A stretch of 64,000 nt of DNA from Xestospongia bergquistia (GCA_963965975.1 OZ014414.1:1773501-1837500), one strand, 5' to 3'. Shown: positions 10,996 to 23,039, counted from the stretch's first letter. Notes: generated by a model from the sequence alone, not told the origin. A program made the numbers and translations.

Positions 10996-11477
10996 TACTT
11001 TATATTTTATCATCAACTTTAGTTAACTTCTAATCATATCCCAAAAGTACATCACAAACATTAATAACTAAGTATTGCTCTGGATCACTATGATATTTCA
11101 CAAACTAATTGCCTGACTTTTTTATAGTCAGACAATTAGTTGATTAGTTTTAATTGTAGAGGATAGCAGTACAGTTTGTTCTATTAGATTTTCAGCAACA
11201 AGAATCTCAGTAACGCTATTAATACTTCAATACCATCACAAAGATCAAAATGACAATAAAATGCTATGTAGGTGTATGTTTGATCTCTGAATGTTAAAAA
11301 AATATGTAAAAAGATAGTTATAACACAGTATCATTATAACACACTTTACTATTTTAATAATACTTTTTATGAGGAATTCACTATTATAAATGGAGTTTTG
11401 GTTTGGAAAAGTATATTATCTCAACTGATAATGGCAAAAACTAGACAGCAAATTCTAAAAAAAGGCTATACTAGGTA
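10996..11477. other. intergenic, no feature seen
   Basis: AT-rich unique sequence between the satellite flank and the duplicated segment. It contains an inverted repeat near 11105-11145 (AATTGCCTGACTTTTT and TAGTCAGACAATT) that could form a short hairpin. No gene seen. Confidence 0.5.
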
Positions 11478-11900
11478 CAATCATTAGTTATCAAAGTGTT
11501 ATTACTTAATTGGCTATTACATTACTAGTGTGACATGTCTCTATCTATTTCTCTATTTATATATTCTCTTGTGAGATGACCATAAGGACATGAATGTATC
11601 TTTATCACATACAACAATTGGAATTGAGTAGTTAACAAATGGGAACTTACAGTCATTCATGTCATTTCACCAATTGTTTGTTGAAATTTAGTACATCACT
11701 CACTATTATAAAAATGGATAAATAGATTGATTAATGGATACATATATAGGTCTATCAAAGAATTGAGAGATGAATGGATTAATATATAAATAAAATGATG
11801 GTTAATTTATATGTAATCAATGGATGGATAGTGATACAAATGGATAAATGAACACACTAGTATGAAATGTCCAGATAGACACAATTTGATGTTAACGTAC

Positions 11901-12389
11901 TTCAGAGACAATTCTGTTTTGTTCAGTTCTCTGTAAATGTTCACTTATTTTTTCAACTTCTCTAGTTTTAGTTTCTAAATCTTGAACAAGTACTCTAGCT
12001 TGTTTCCGGTACTCCTCTATTTCTGATGAGAGCTGATTAGATATTTGATGTAAAGTTTTGTTCTCTTCTTCAAGTTTGGATAATCTAAAAGATGAGATTT
12101 AAATATTGAAGCATCTATCAGTTTCTATATATGAGAATGAAACATGAGGATTGGAAATGAGACTTTTTTAATACAATCTTTATGATATGGTATGAGAATC
12201 AATACATGTTATGGGAATGAAACTTTATTAAAAAGTCTTATTTTAATGCTAATTATTACTGCTATATACAGTAGCTGTGAAGTTGATTAAAATAACTGAT
12301 AGGAGAACTATAGTCAAATTATACTCAAATGTTAAGTTTCTAACATAACTACCTCCAATCATTGTTTCGTTTATCCATTGATCAATCAT
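11901..12389 (-). CDS. 5' exons of a coiled-coil protein gene (copy 1)
   Basis: Reading the minus strand, an ATG at 12389 opens MIDQWINETMIGG (exon 12389-12353, donor GTAGTT). A longer exon (12084-11901, acceptor TTTTAG, donor GTACGT) encodes a heptad-like helix: LSKLEEENKTLHQ at its start and ETKTREVEKISEHLQ near its end. The two exons do not join in phase with the splice sites I chose, so one junction is wrong or an exon is missing. An E2F/CCAAT-type sequence lies upstream (12556-12653). Later exons may be those of the satellite-separated coiled-coil pieces. Family not identified; centrosomal-type coiled-coil proteins are one possibility. Confidence 0.45.
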
Positions 12390-12555
12390 GGCTACATAAC
12401 ATCCATAAATATGAAGAGTTCTTTTGACACTTCATCTCAATACTCTTGTTCTTGGCACATTCTGTGATAAATTAAGTGAGTATAGTGGAACACTAAAACG
12501 GTAAGAGTCAGTCAAAGGAGGGAGAGAGTCCAGTCAAAGGATCAAAGGTCTCTAG

Positions 12556-12660
12556 CCAATGAGAATTCACATGTTGGCTAGGCGGGAAATTATCACGAGC
12601 ACACACCTAGGAAGGAACAACAAACGCGTGACCACCAATATTTTGGCGGGAAATATTACA
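12556..12660. promoter_or_regulatory. CCAAT + two E2F-like sites (copy 1)
   Basis: CCAAT at 12556-12560, AGGCGGGAAA at 12590-12599 and TTTTGGCGGGAAA at 12641-12653, in a stretch clearly more GC-rich than its surroundings. This set is typical of cell-cycle promoters (family knowledge). The coiled-coil start codon lies 170-270 bases away on the minus strand; on the plus strand AGAACA/GTAAGAC just after it resembles a donor, so it may be bidirectional. Same in copy 2. Confidence 0.45.
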
Positions 12661-13144
12661 TTGCAGAGAACAGTAAGACTTTAATAGGTTTTTAATTAAT
12701 TATTAAAAAAAAGATTATTAATTAATTGGTATAGACTTTTGCTAAAAATATTAATGATAATATGATACAAACTAATATTAATAAAGTTATTTTAGTTTTC
12801 CAAATGAACAATTTATTGTTGTACAATAATGTAAAAAATGATCTATATTGGTATAATACATTAGTTGTAAAAAGATTACTAAGATATTCAGTGTCTATTG
12901 TAGTTGTAAAAAAATCAATTCTTAACTAACTCAATTGTCATGAAACAATTTCAAAGTTAAAAAAATAGAATGTTTGATTTGAAGATTAATAACTAATTTT
13001 AAGTGAAGATTGACTTTTGACAAAGTTTAGATTAAAAAATGTTTTTGAGAATTTTTAAACAATATACAAACAAACTATAAAGAAGAGCATTAAAAATTAC
13101 AGAAAAAAATAAAAAAAATAAAATAAGACAATCTCCATAGTTGA

Positions 13145-13315
13145 AGAGTCCCCAAGAGTCCTCCACTCAGTCCACAAGAGTCTTCCAGTCAGTCCACAAG
13201 AGCCATCCAGTCAGTCCATAAGAGTCTTCCTGTCAGTCCACAAGAGCCCTTCAGTCAGTCCACAAGAGTCTTCCAGTCAATCCACAAGAGTCTTCCAGTC
13301 AGTCCACAAGTAGAG
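13145..13315. repeat. 22-bp tandem repeat (copy 1)
   Basis: About eight units of CCAGTCAGTCCACAAGAGTC + TT. The unit is not a multiple of three bases, so the Ser/Gln-rich peptides read through it are frame-independent artefacts unless shown otherwise. Equivalent array at 22164-22310 has a different unit number. Confidence 0.85.
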
Positions 13316-13509
13316 AGCATAGAGGAAGAAAAAGAAAGTTATCTGGAACAACTGGATTACTAAAGAATTGATGGATGGACAGGTAGCTCACCTTTTCAAC
13401 AGTGCTGCTCCTGCAGGGAAAGAAAAAGAGTAGTCATAACTGAACTGGTGACAATGAATGGATAGAGAGTGAAGAGAGACAGAGGAAGTGAAAAAGGACT
13501 ACCAGCCTA

Positions 13510-13536
13510 CACACACACACAGCACACACACACACG
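13510..13536. repeat. (CA)n microsatellite
   Basis: Short CA tract interrupted by AG, placed 20 bases before the GC-rich inverted repeat; present also at 22509-22535. Confidence 0.85.
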
Positions 13537-13555
13537 CACCCTAGAAGATCAGAGG

Positions 13556-13623
13556 TTCCCCCCGCCACCTGGCGGCCTTGGATATTAAAAAAATTTTTTT
13601 TGGCCGCCAGGCGGCAGGGGGAA
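13556..13623. repeat. GC-rich inverted repeat (copy 1)
   Basis: Two 22-base arms (13556-13577 and 13602-13623) with cores CCACCTGGCGGCC and GGCCGCCAGGCGG pair with two mismatches around a 24-base AT-only centre that contains A7T8. GC content of the arms is far above the window average. The second copy (22554-22622) keeps both arms unchanged. Could be a non-autonomous element or a structured RNA/DNA element; no function is shown by the sequence. Confidence 0.9.
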
Positions 13624-13784
13624 TATGATTTTTAGAGATTGTATGAGTGTGTGTATGGTGTAGAGAGGCTAGATAGCCCAAAATAAAATTTAAAAAAAAT
13701 AAAAGAAAGGAAAGAAGGCTTGAAGGAAGACAGGAAAGAGTGAGCAGGAGAGCGACTCATCTTTTGCATCCAGAGAACGTCAGA

Positions 13785-13998
13785 GAACAGTCAATAACAT
13801 CAGAAAAGAACAGTCAAGAACATCAAAGAAGAACAGTCAATAACATCAAAGAAGAACAGTCAAGAACATCAGAGAAGAACAGTCAAGAACATCAGAGAAG
13901 AACAGTCAAGAACATCAAAGAAGAACAGTCAAAAACATCAGAGAAGAACAGTCAAGAACATCAGACAACAGAGAGAAGAACAGTCAAGAACATCAGCC
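13785..13998. repeat. 23-bp tandem repeat (copy 1)
   Basis: Units of GAAGAACAGTCAAGAACATC + AGA or AAA. Because 23 is not divisible by three, all three frames cycle through the same unit every 69 bases, which explains the 121-residue frame at 13740-14105. Copy 2 (22785-22895) has about half the units. I do not call it a gene. Confidence 0.85.
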
Positions 13999-14129
13999 AA
14001 TCACTAAGAACTTCCAAGTTGAGTCCTGTAGAAACGAAGGGTGAAAATAAAAATCTTTACACAAACAAAGAATTAAAAAATAAAATAAAAAAAGAAAAGA
14101 AATAAATAAAGATGACATAACTAAAAGAA

Positions 14130-14218
14130 AAAGATGATCCAGCGAAGTGACGAGATGATCCAACGATGAGGCGAGTCGATCCAACGAAGTGACGAGATGA
14201 TCCAACGACGAGGCGAGT
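14130..14218. repeat. 21-bp tandem repeat (copy 1)
   Basis: Four to five units of GATGATCCAACGAAGTGACGA alternating with GATGAGGCGA-ending variants. 21 bases is seven codons, so the minus strand shows a seven-residue SLDHLVT/SLDRLAS period. The copy at 23040-23146 has one more unit. Confidence 0.85.
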
Positions 14219-14582
14219 CATAGAGAAGATAGAGACATGAAAAATGGAGTACCTTTTATGTTATCAAGAGATCTTTCTCACGCTTCAATTTGACAATCAG
14301 TCAAGAAAACGCGTGAAAAATTTGTCACCTCCACCAACACCCACGTGACCAGAATTAATTGATTTGTAATTGATCCAATTAACAATCAATTAAAAGTCTT
14401 CAACATTACTTTAACTATTCTACAACTTGTTACTAGAAAGAAATATATTTATAATACAATGTCTATATGTGGTATAGGGTACAATATTTCTGTCAGAAAA
14501 TTCCAAACTAGTCATTTTAAAAGTCTCAGTCATTTTCTATTACATTTTGTGTATATCAATATAATATTATGAATTAGTGAAA

Positions 14583-14825
14583 CTAGTAGACAGCTATCAT
14601 ACTGTTTCCGACTAGTTGTATGAACTCAGATCTGCCAGTGCTATATAGTAGCTTGGAGGGAAACGTTATAGTTGTAAAGGGTGTGGAAATGGTTTTGCAG
14701 TCTAGCATTCTTACAGTAAAATAATTTGTTGAGAATTTGAGGTGTGGTTTATCTGACGATAAGATAAGTGTTGAATTCATGTGACTGGTGGTTGACAAAA
14801 TGGGATCATCAGACAGGGGTAACAC
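14583..14825 (-). other. open frame of unknown significance (copy 1)
   Basis: An 80-codon open stretch on the minus strand beginning MLPLSDDPILSTT and ending GNSMIAVY. The duplicate at 23512-23754 keeps it with two or three amino-acid changes, but the whole segment is near-identical, so this retention is weak evidence of coding. No splice-supported extension or family was recognised. Confidence 0.25.
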
Positions 14826-15084
14826 TTCACTATTAAGTAGTTGAAATTTTGACTATCATTGAAGGTAAGTAATGCATTGGTCCCATAGAAAAATGGTTAA
14901 ATGGGTTAGGTTTTATACAAATAAGTGAATCAGACAATACATATGGCACATGTAACTCCACCTCTCTGTCATTAGAACCACTCCCCTGTTTATCATCGTC
15001 ATTCAAATGATCTTATTCAGAATAACCACCTATATATCCGTCATTGTGGGCATGGTCTTCTTCACATTTAAATACTGGACTCAC

Positions 15085-15518
15085 TGGTGTAGAGTATCAA
15101 TAATGTCATCTTTTTGATGGAGCTCCAAAGCTAAGTCGTCTCTCTCTTGATCTAAATGTTGATTCAATTTACGATACGACTTGTATTCTTCGGGTTTTCT
15201 CATTAATGCTATAAAATCTTCCACCTTCTGCTTCAAACTGGTATAGAGTTTGGTCATAACTACATCATGTTGTATTTGTAAGTGCTTTAATATTTCTTCA
15301 TAACTTATTTTGAGTTGTTTCAAGTTCTCTTTTGCAGTCTTTCTTTCCTTTTTGTATTTATCAATTCTTGATTCAATTCGTTGAAGAGTTTTCTCATTTA
15401 GTGCTGCATCAAGATGCTGTTGTAGTTCTCTGCTACCCTAGAAATGGAATTGTAGGGATTCTTGAAGTTTTGAGATCTCTATGTCCTTCCCCTCGAGTTT
15501 GTTGCTAAGAGAACCCAC
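15085..15518 (-). pseudogene. coiled-coil exon with an in-frame stop
   Basis: Minus-strand exon bounded by an acceptor (TTCAATCAG, 15519-15520) and a donor (CCA/GTGAGT). It encodes charged helical sequence (NKLEGKDIEISKLQESL, ALNEKTLQRIESRIDKYKKE, VVMTKLYTSLKQKVEDFIAL) ending in LHQKDDIIDTLH. An in-frame TAG at 15438-15440 interrupts it between LQFHF and GSRELQQ; the alternative is that the exon starts there, since TTTCTAG is itself an acceptor-like sequence. With three further stops in the next exon (15755-15952) decay is the simpler reading. Protein family not identified. Confidence 0.55.
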
Positions 15519-15754
15519 CTGATTGAATGGATAGATGTATTGATAAATGGATAGATAAGTGGATTAATGGACAGATAGGTGAATAAATCAATTAGAGAAT
15601 AGAATGATGACTACATGAACAGCTGAGTGGTATGTGGATGGATACATAGATAAATGGATGGACAGATAGAAGGATGAATGGATGGGTGGGTACTAGGATA
15701 GATGGATGCATATAGTGTACAAGTGGATGGTTAAAAGGAGAAACAAATAATTAC

Positions 15755-15952
15755 CTCTTTCTATAATTTTACATATTTTTCAAGATCACAAGCTTCCAAT
15801 AATTGAGCATTTCGTTCCAATGTCTGTGTTCTCTCTTAACTCAGACCAAACAGATCAGTTTCCATTTTAACTCTCAAATTTTGTAGATCTTTTAACTGTT
15901 TCTGATCTTCCTCTATTTTAAGTTATCGAGCATTACTTTCCATAGTAACCAA
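15755..15952 (-). pseudogene. coiled-coil exon with three in-frame stops
   Basis: Minus-strand exon with acceptor (TTTTTTAG) and donor (GAG/GTAATT). The frame reads KIEEDQKQLKDLQNLRVKME and ERTQTLERNAQLLEACDLEK, clearly coiled-coil, but is broken by TAA (15833-15835 is the complement of a first-base neighbour region; stops map to about 15933-15935, 15836-15838 and 15761-15763). Each stop sits where a glutamine would fit. Copy 2 lost nearly all of this exon in its internal deletion. Confidence 0.6.
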
Positions 15953-16034
15953 CTAAAAAATATTAAGTTCTCTTGTAAATATTATTAAGTTAAATATATA
16001 AATCAAAAGATGGTCATGATGGGCAGTTAACTAG

Positions 16035-19000
16035 TTCTTGTAGTATCTAATGGATGAATGGTTAGACAGATGGACAAAATAGATTAGATCATTAATGAAT
16101 GACTGGTTGGATGGATGGAAAATAGATGACTAATGGATGAATTGCTGGAGAGATGGACAAATAGATGATTAATGGATGAATGATTGGATAAATGGACAAA
16201 TAAATGATTAATGGATAAATGGTTGAATAGATGGACAAATAGATGAATAGTTGGATAAATGGATAAATAGATGATAAATGGATAAATGGTTGGATAGATG
16301 GACAAATAGATAATTAATGGATGAATGGTTACATAAACAGACAAACAGATGATTAATGAATAAATGGTTGGATAGATAGACAATAGACGATAGATGGATG
16401 AATGGTTGTATATATAGACAAATAGATTAGATAATTAATAGATAAATGGTTGGATAGATGGACAAATAGATGATTAATGGATAAATGGTTAAATAAATGG
16501 ACAAATAGATGATTAATGGATGAATGGTTGGATAGATAGACAATAGATGATGGATGGATGAATGGTTGGATAGATGGACAAGTAGATGATCTATGGATGA
16601 AAGGATGGATAAATGGACAAATAAATGATTAATGGATCAACGGTTGAATTGATGGACAAATATATGATTAATTAATGTATGGTTGGATAGATGGACAAAT
16701 AGAAGATTAATGGATGAATGGTTATATAAATGGACAAACAGATGATTAATGGATAAATGGTTGGATAAATAAATAGATGATTAATGGATGAATGGTTCGT
16801 TATATGGACAAATAGATGATCAATAGATGAATGGTTGGATAAATGGATAAATAGATGATAAATGAATGAATGGTTACATAAATGGACAAACAGATGATTA
16901 ATGGATGAATGGTAGGATAGATGGACAATAGATGATAGATGGATGCATGGTTGAATATATAGACAAATAGATTAAATAATTAATGGATGAATGGCTGGAT
17001 AGATGGACAAATAGATGATTAATGGATGAATGGTTACATAAATGGACAAATAGATGATTAATGGATGAATGGTTGGATAGATGGATAATAGATGATAGAT
17101 GGATGAATGGTTGAATATTTAGACAAATAGATTAGATAATTAATGGATGAATGGTTGGATAGATGGACAATAGATGATAAATGGATGAAGGGTTGGATAG
17201 ATAGACAATAGATGATGAATGGATGAATGGTTGGATAGATGGACAAGTAGATGATCCATGGATGAAAGGATGGATAAATGGACAAATAAATAATTAATGG
17301 ATCAACGGTTGAATTGATGGACAAATATATGATTAATTAATGTATGGTTGGATAGATGGACAAATAGAAGATTAATGGATGAATGGTTATATAAATGGAC
17401 AAACAGATAATTAATGGATAAATGGTTGGATAAATAAATAGATGATTAATGGATGAATGGTTCGTTATATGGACAAATAGATGATCAATAGATGAATGGT
17501 TGGACAAATGGATAAATAGATGATGAATGGATGAATGGCTGGATAGATGGACAAATAGATAATTAATGAATGAATGGTTACATAAATGGACAAACAGATG
17601 ATTAAGGGATGAATGGTAGGATAGATGGACAATAGATGATAGATGGATGCATGGTTAAATAAATGGACAAATAGATGATTAATGGATGAATGGTTGGATA
17701 GATAGACAATAGATGATGGATGGATGAATGGTTAAATAAATGGACAAATAGATGATTAATGGATGAATGGTTGGATAGATGGACAATAGATGATGGATGG
17801 ATGAATGGTTGGATAGATGGACAAGTAAATGATCCATGGATGAAAGGATGGATAAATGGACAAATAAATGATTAATGGATCAACGGTTGAATTGATGGAC
17901 AAATATATGATTAATTAATGTATGGTTGGATAGATGGACAAATAGAAGATTAATGGATGAATGGTTATATAAATGGACAAACAGATAATTAATGGATAAA
18001 TGGTTGGATAAATAAATAGATGATTAATGGATGAATGGTTCGTTATATGGACAAATAGATGATCAATAGATGAATGGTTGGACAAATGGATAAATAGATG
18101 ATAAATGGATGAATGGCTGGATAGATGGACAAATAGATAATTAATGAATGAATGGTTACATAAATGGACAAACAGATGATTAATGGATGAATGGTAGGAT
18201 AGATGGACAATAGATGATAGATGGATGCATGGTTGAATATATAGACAAATAGATTAGATAATTAATGGATGAATGGTTGGATAGATGGACAAATAGATGA
18301 TTAATGGATGAATGGTTACATAAATGGACAAACAGATGATTAATGGATGAATGGTTGGATAGATGGACAAATAGATGATAAATGGATGAATGGTTGAATA
18401 TATAGAAAAATAGATTAGATAATTAATGGATGAATGGTTGAATAGATGGACAAATAGATAATTAATGAATGAATGGTTACATAAATGGACAAATAGATGA
18501 TTAATGGATGAATGGTTGGATAGATGGATAATAGATGATAGATGGATGAATGGTTAGATAGATGGACAAATAGATGATAAATGGATGAATGGTGGATAGA
18601 TGGACAAACAGATGATTAATGGATGAATGGTTGGATTGATGAACAAATAGATTAAATAATTAATGGATGAATGGTTACATAAATGGACAAACAGATGACT
18701 AATGGATGAATGGTTGAATTGATGGGACAAATATATGATTAATCAATGTATGGTTGGATAGATGGACAAATAGATGATGGATGGATGAATGGTTGGATAG
18801 ATGGACAATAGATGATGGATGGATAAATGGTTGGATAGATGGACTTATAGATTAGGTAATTAATGGATGAATAGTTGGATAGATGGATAAACAGGTAATT
18901 AATGGAGGAATGGTTGGATAGATGGACAAATAGATGATTAATGGATGAATGTTTAGATAAATGGACAAATAGATGATTAATGGATGAATGGTTGGATAGA

Positions 19001-20515
19001 TGGACAAATAGATGATTAATGGAAGAATGGTTATATAAATGGACAAACAGATGATTAATGGATGAATGGTTGGATTGATGGACAAATAGATTAAATAATT
19101 AATGGATGAATGGTTACATAAATGGACAAACAGATGACTAATGGATGAAGAATTGATGGGACAAATATATGATTAATCAATGTATGGTTGGATAGTAGAC
19201 AAATAGATAATTAATGGATGAATGGTGGATAGATGGACAAATAGACGATTAATGGATGAATGGTTGGATAGATGGACAAACAGATGATTAATGGATGAAT
19301 GGTTACATAAATGGACAAACAGATGATTAATGGATGAATGATTGGATTGATGTACAAATAAATTAAATAATTAATGGATGAATGGTTACATAAATGGACA
19401 AACAGATGACTAATGGATAAATGGTTGAATTGATGGGACAAATATATGATTAATCAATGTATGGTTGGATAGATGGACAAATAGATGATGGATGGATGAA
19501 TGGTTGGATAGATGGACAAATAGATGATCCATGGATGAAATGTTGGATAAATGGACAAATCCATGATTAATGGATGAATGGTTGGATAGATGGACAATAG
19601 ATGATAGATGGATAAATGGTTGAATATATAGACAAATAGATTAGATAATTAATGGATGAATGGTTGGATAGATGGACAATAGATGATAGATGGATGAATG
19701 GTTAGATAAATGGACAAATAGATGATTAATGGATAAATGGTTGGATAAATGGACAAACTGATGATTAATGGATGAATGGTTAGATAAATGGACAAATAGA
19801 CGATTAATGGATGAATGGTTGGGTAGATGGACAAATAGATGATTAATGGAAGAATGGTTACATAAATGGACAAACAGATGATTAATGGATAAATGGTTGG
19901 ATTGATGTACAAATAGATTAAATAATTAATGGATGAATGGTTACATAAATGGACAAACAGATGACTAATGGATAAATGGTTGAATTGATGGGACAAATAT
20001 ATGATTAATCAATGTATGGTTGGATAGATGGACAAATAGATGATGGATGGATGAATGGTTGGATAGATGGACAATAGATGATGGATGGATAAATGGTTGG
20101 ATAGATGGACTTATAGATTAGGTAATTAATGGATGAATAGTTGGATAGATGGATAAACAGGTAATTAATGGAGGAATGGTTGGATAGATGGACAAATAGA
20201 TGATTAATGGATGAATGTTTAGATAAATGGACAAATAGATGATTAATGGATGAATGGTTGGATAGATGGACAATAGATGATAGATGGATGAATGGTTGAA
20301 TATTTAGACAAATAGATTAGATAATTAATGGATGAATGGTTGGATAGATGGACAATAGATGATAAATGGATGAATGGTTGGACAGACGAACAAATACATC
20401 ATCAATGGATGAATGGTTGGATAGATGAACAAATAGATTAGATAATTAATAGATGAATGTTTGAATATATGGACAAATAGATGATTAATGGACAAATAGT
20501 TGGATAGATGGACAA
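16035..20515. repeat. 39-bp minisatellite, block 2 with higher-order repeats
   Basis: About 115 units of the same 39-base unit as at 10200. Variant units recur in register over long distances: the rare GGTTCGTTATATGG variant near 16795, 17459 and 18037, a GATGGGACAAATATATG variant near 18720, 19153, 19433 and 19986, and GGACTTATAGATTAGG at about 18841 and 20107. Long open frames on the minus strand follow from the 13-codon unit length and are not genes. Confidence 0.95.
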
Positions 20516-20957
20516 TTTATGGTTATACTAACTACAATCATTAGTTATCAAAGTGTTATTACTTAATTAGCTATTACATTACTAGTGTGACATGTCTCTA
20601 TCTATTTCTCTATTTATATATTCTCTTGTGAGATGACCATAAGGACATGAATGTATCTTTATCACATACAACAATTGGAATTGAGTAGTTAACAAATGGG
20701 AACTTACAGTCATTCATGTCATTTCACCAATTGTTTGTTGAAATTTAGTACATCACTCACTATTATAAAAATGGATAAATAGATTGATTAATGGATACAT
20801 ATATAGGTCTATCAAAGAATTGAGAGATGAATGGATTAATATATAAATAAAATGATGGTTAATTTATATGTAATCAATGGATGGATAGTGATACAAATGG
20901 ATAAATGAACACACTAGTATGAAATGTCCAGATAGACACAATTTGATGTTAACGTAC

Positions 20958-21445
20958 TTCAGAGACAATTCTGTTTTGTTCAGTTCTCTGTAAATGTTCA
21001 CTTATTTTTTCAATTTCTCTAGTTTTAGTTTCTAAATCTTGAACAAGTACCCTAACTTGTTTCCGGTATTCCTCTATTTCTGATGAGAGCTGATTAGATA
21101 TTTGATGTAAAGTTTTGTTCTCTTCTTCAAGTTTGGATAATCTAAAAGATGAGATTTAAATATTGAAGCATCTATCAGTTTCTATATATGAGAATGAAAC
21201 ATGAGAATTGGAAATGAGTTTTTTTTCATACAATCTTTATGATATGGTATGAGAATCAATACATGTTATGGGAATGAAACTTTATTAAAAAGTCTCATTT
21301 TAATGCTAATTATTACTGCTATATACAGTAGCTGTGAAGTTGATTAAAATAACTGATAGGAGAACTATAGTCAAATTATACTCAAATGTTAAGTTTCTAA
21401 CATACTACCTCCAATCATTGTTTTGTTCATCCATTGATCAATCAT
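20958..21445 (-). CDS. 5' exons of a coiled-coil protein gene (copy 2)
   Basis: Same layout as 11901-12389: ATG at 21445 opens MIDQWMNKTMIGG (exon to 21409), then a coiled-coil exon 21141-20958 differing from copy 1 by few bases. This copy faces the 4.5-kb satellite block and, beyond it, the coiled-coil exons at 15952-15085, so a gene that uses the satellite as an intron is possible but those exons carry stops. The phase mismatch between the two exons is present here too. Confidence 0.4.
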
Positions 21446-21611
21446 GGCTACATAATATCCATAAATATGAAGAGTTCTTTTGACACTTCATCTCAATACT
21501 CTTGTTCTTGGCATATTCTATGATAAAGTAAGTGAGTATAGTGGAACACTAAAACGGAAAGAGTCAGTCAAAGGAGGGAGAGAGTCCAGTCAAAGGATCA
21601 AAGGTCTCCAG

Positions 21612-21712
21612 CCAATGAGAATTCACATGTTGGCTAGGCGGGAAAATATCACGAGCACACACCTAGGAAGGAACAACAAACGCGTGACCACCAATATTTT
21701 GGCGGGAAATAT
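21612..21712. promoter_or_regulatory. CCAAT + two E2F-like sites (copy 2)
   Basis: CCAAT at 21612-21616, AGGCGGGAAA at 21636-21645 and TTTTGGCGGGAAA at 21697-21709, unchanged from copy 1 apart from one base beside the first E2F-like site. Confidence 0.45.
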
Positions 21713-22163
21713 TACATTGCAGAGAACAGTAAGACCTTAACAGATTTTTAATTAATTATTAAAAAAAGATTATTAATTAATTGGTATAGCTTTTGGCTAA
21801 AACATTAATGATAATATGATACAAACTAATATTAATAAAGTTCTTTTAGTTTTCCAAATGAACAATTAACAATAATACATTAGTTGTAAAAAGATTACTA
21901 AGATATTCAGTGTCTATTGTAGTTGTAAAAAACTCAATTCTTAACTAACTCAATTGTCATGAAACAATTTCAAAGTTAAAAAAATAGAATGTTTGATTTG
22001 AAGATTAATAAATAATTTTAAGTGAAGATTGACTTTTGACAAAGTTTAGATTAAAAAATGTTTTTGAGAATTTTAAAACAATATATAAACAAACTATAAA
22101 GTAGAGCATTAAAAATTACAGAAAAAAATTAAAAAAATAAAATAAGACAGTCTCCATAGTTGA

Positions 22164-22310
22164 AGAGTCCTCCAGTCAGTCCACAAGAGTCTTCCAGTCA
22201 GTCCACAAGAGCCATCCAGTCAGTCCACAAGAGTCTTCCAGTCAGTCCACAAGTCCACAAGAGCCCTTCAGTCAGTCCACAAGAGTCTTCCAGTCAGTCC
22301 ACAAGTAGTA
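22164..22310. repeat. 22-bp tandem repeat (copy 2)
   Basis: Counterpart of 13145-13315 with one or two units fewer and a partial CCACAAGT insertion. The 69-residue plus-strand frame across it is a by-product of the repeat. Confidence 0.85.
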
Positions 22311-22553
22311 GAGAGCATAGAGGAAGAAAAAGAAAGTTATCTGGAACAACTGGATTGCTAAAGAATTGATGGATGGAGAGGTAGCTCACCTTTTCAACAG
22401 TGCTGCTCCTGCAGGGAAAGAAAAAGAGTAGTCATAACTGAACTGGTGACAATGAATGAATAGAGAGTGAAGAGAGACAGAGGAAGTGAAAAAGGACTAC
22501 CAGCCTACATACACACACAGCACACACACACACGCACCCTAGAAGATCAGAGG

Positions 22554-22622
22554 TTCCCCCCGCCACCTGGCGGCCTTGGATATTAAAAAAAATTTTTTTT
22601 GGCCGCCAGGCGGCAGGGGGAA
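22554..22622. repeat. GC-rich inverted repeat (copy 2)
   Basis: Arms 22554-22575 and 22601-22622, identical to copy 1; the central A/T run is one base longer. Confidence 0.9.
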
Positions 22623-22784
22623 TATGATTTTTAGAGATTGTATGAGTGTGTGTATGGTGTAGATAGGCTAGATAGCCCAAAATAAAATTAAAAAAAATAA
22701 AAGAAAGGAAAGAAGGCTTGAAGGAAGACAGGAAAGAGTGAGCAGGAGAGCGACTCATCTTTTGCATCCAGAGAACGTCAGAGA

Positions 22785-22895
22785 ACAGTCAATAACATCA
22801 GAGAAGAACAGTCAAGAACATCAAAGAAGAACAGTCAAAAACATCAGAGAAGAACAGTCAAGAACATCAGAGAACAGAGAGAAGAACAGTCAAGA
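22785..22895. repeat. 23-bp tandem repeat (copy 2)
   Basis: Shorter version of the 13785-13998 array. The difference in unit number between otherwise near-identical copies shows fast unit gain or loss. Confidence 0.85.
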
Positions 22896-23039
22896 ACATC
22901 AGCCAATCACTAAGAACTTCCAAGTTGAGTCCTGTAGAAACGAAGGGTGAAAATAAAAATCTTTACACAAACAAAGAATTAAAAAACAAAAAATAAAAAA
23001 AGAAAAGAAATAAATAAAGATGACATAACTAAAAGAAAA

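Larger units (their letters stand above)
11478..16030. repeat. segmental duplication, copy 1
   Basis: From TACAATCATTAGTTATCAAA to CTAGTTCTTGTAGTAT this segment matches 20530-24345 at near identity, including intergenic sequence and repeats. Copy 2 lacks the part corresponding to about 15275-15915, where it jumps from the coiled-coil exon into AGTTATCGAGCATTAC. Each copy is followed by a 39-bp satellite block. The low divergence means a recent event. Confidence 0.9.

Noticed and set aside
13740..14105. 121-codon plus frame rich in Glu, Gln, Ser, Arg
   Set aside because: It reads through a 23-bp tandem repeat that is not a multiple of three; copy 2 has a different unit number and another C-terminus.
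15085..15952. Coiled-coil exons as outer dense fibre protein 2 (ODF2/cenexin)
   Set aside because: The idea came from general coiled-coil similarity; I could not match any distinctive ODF2 segment from memory, so no family name is given.
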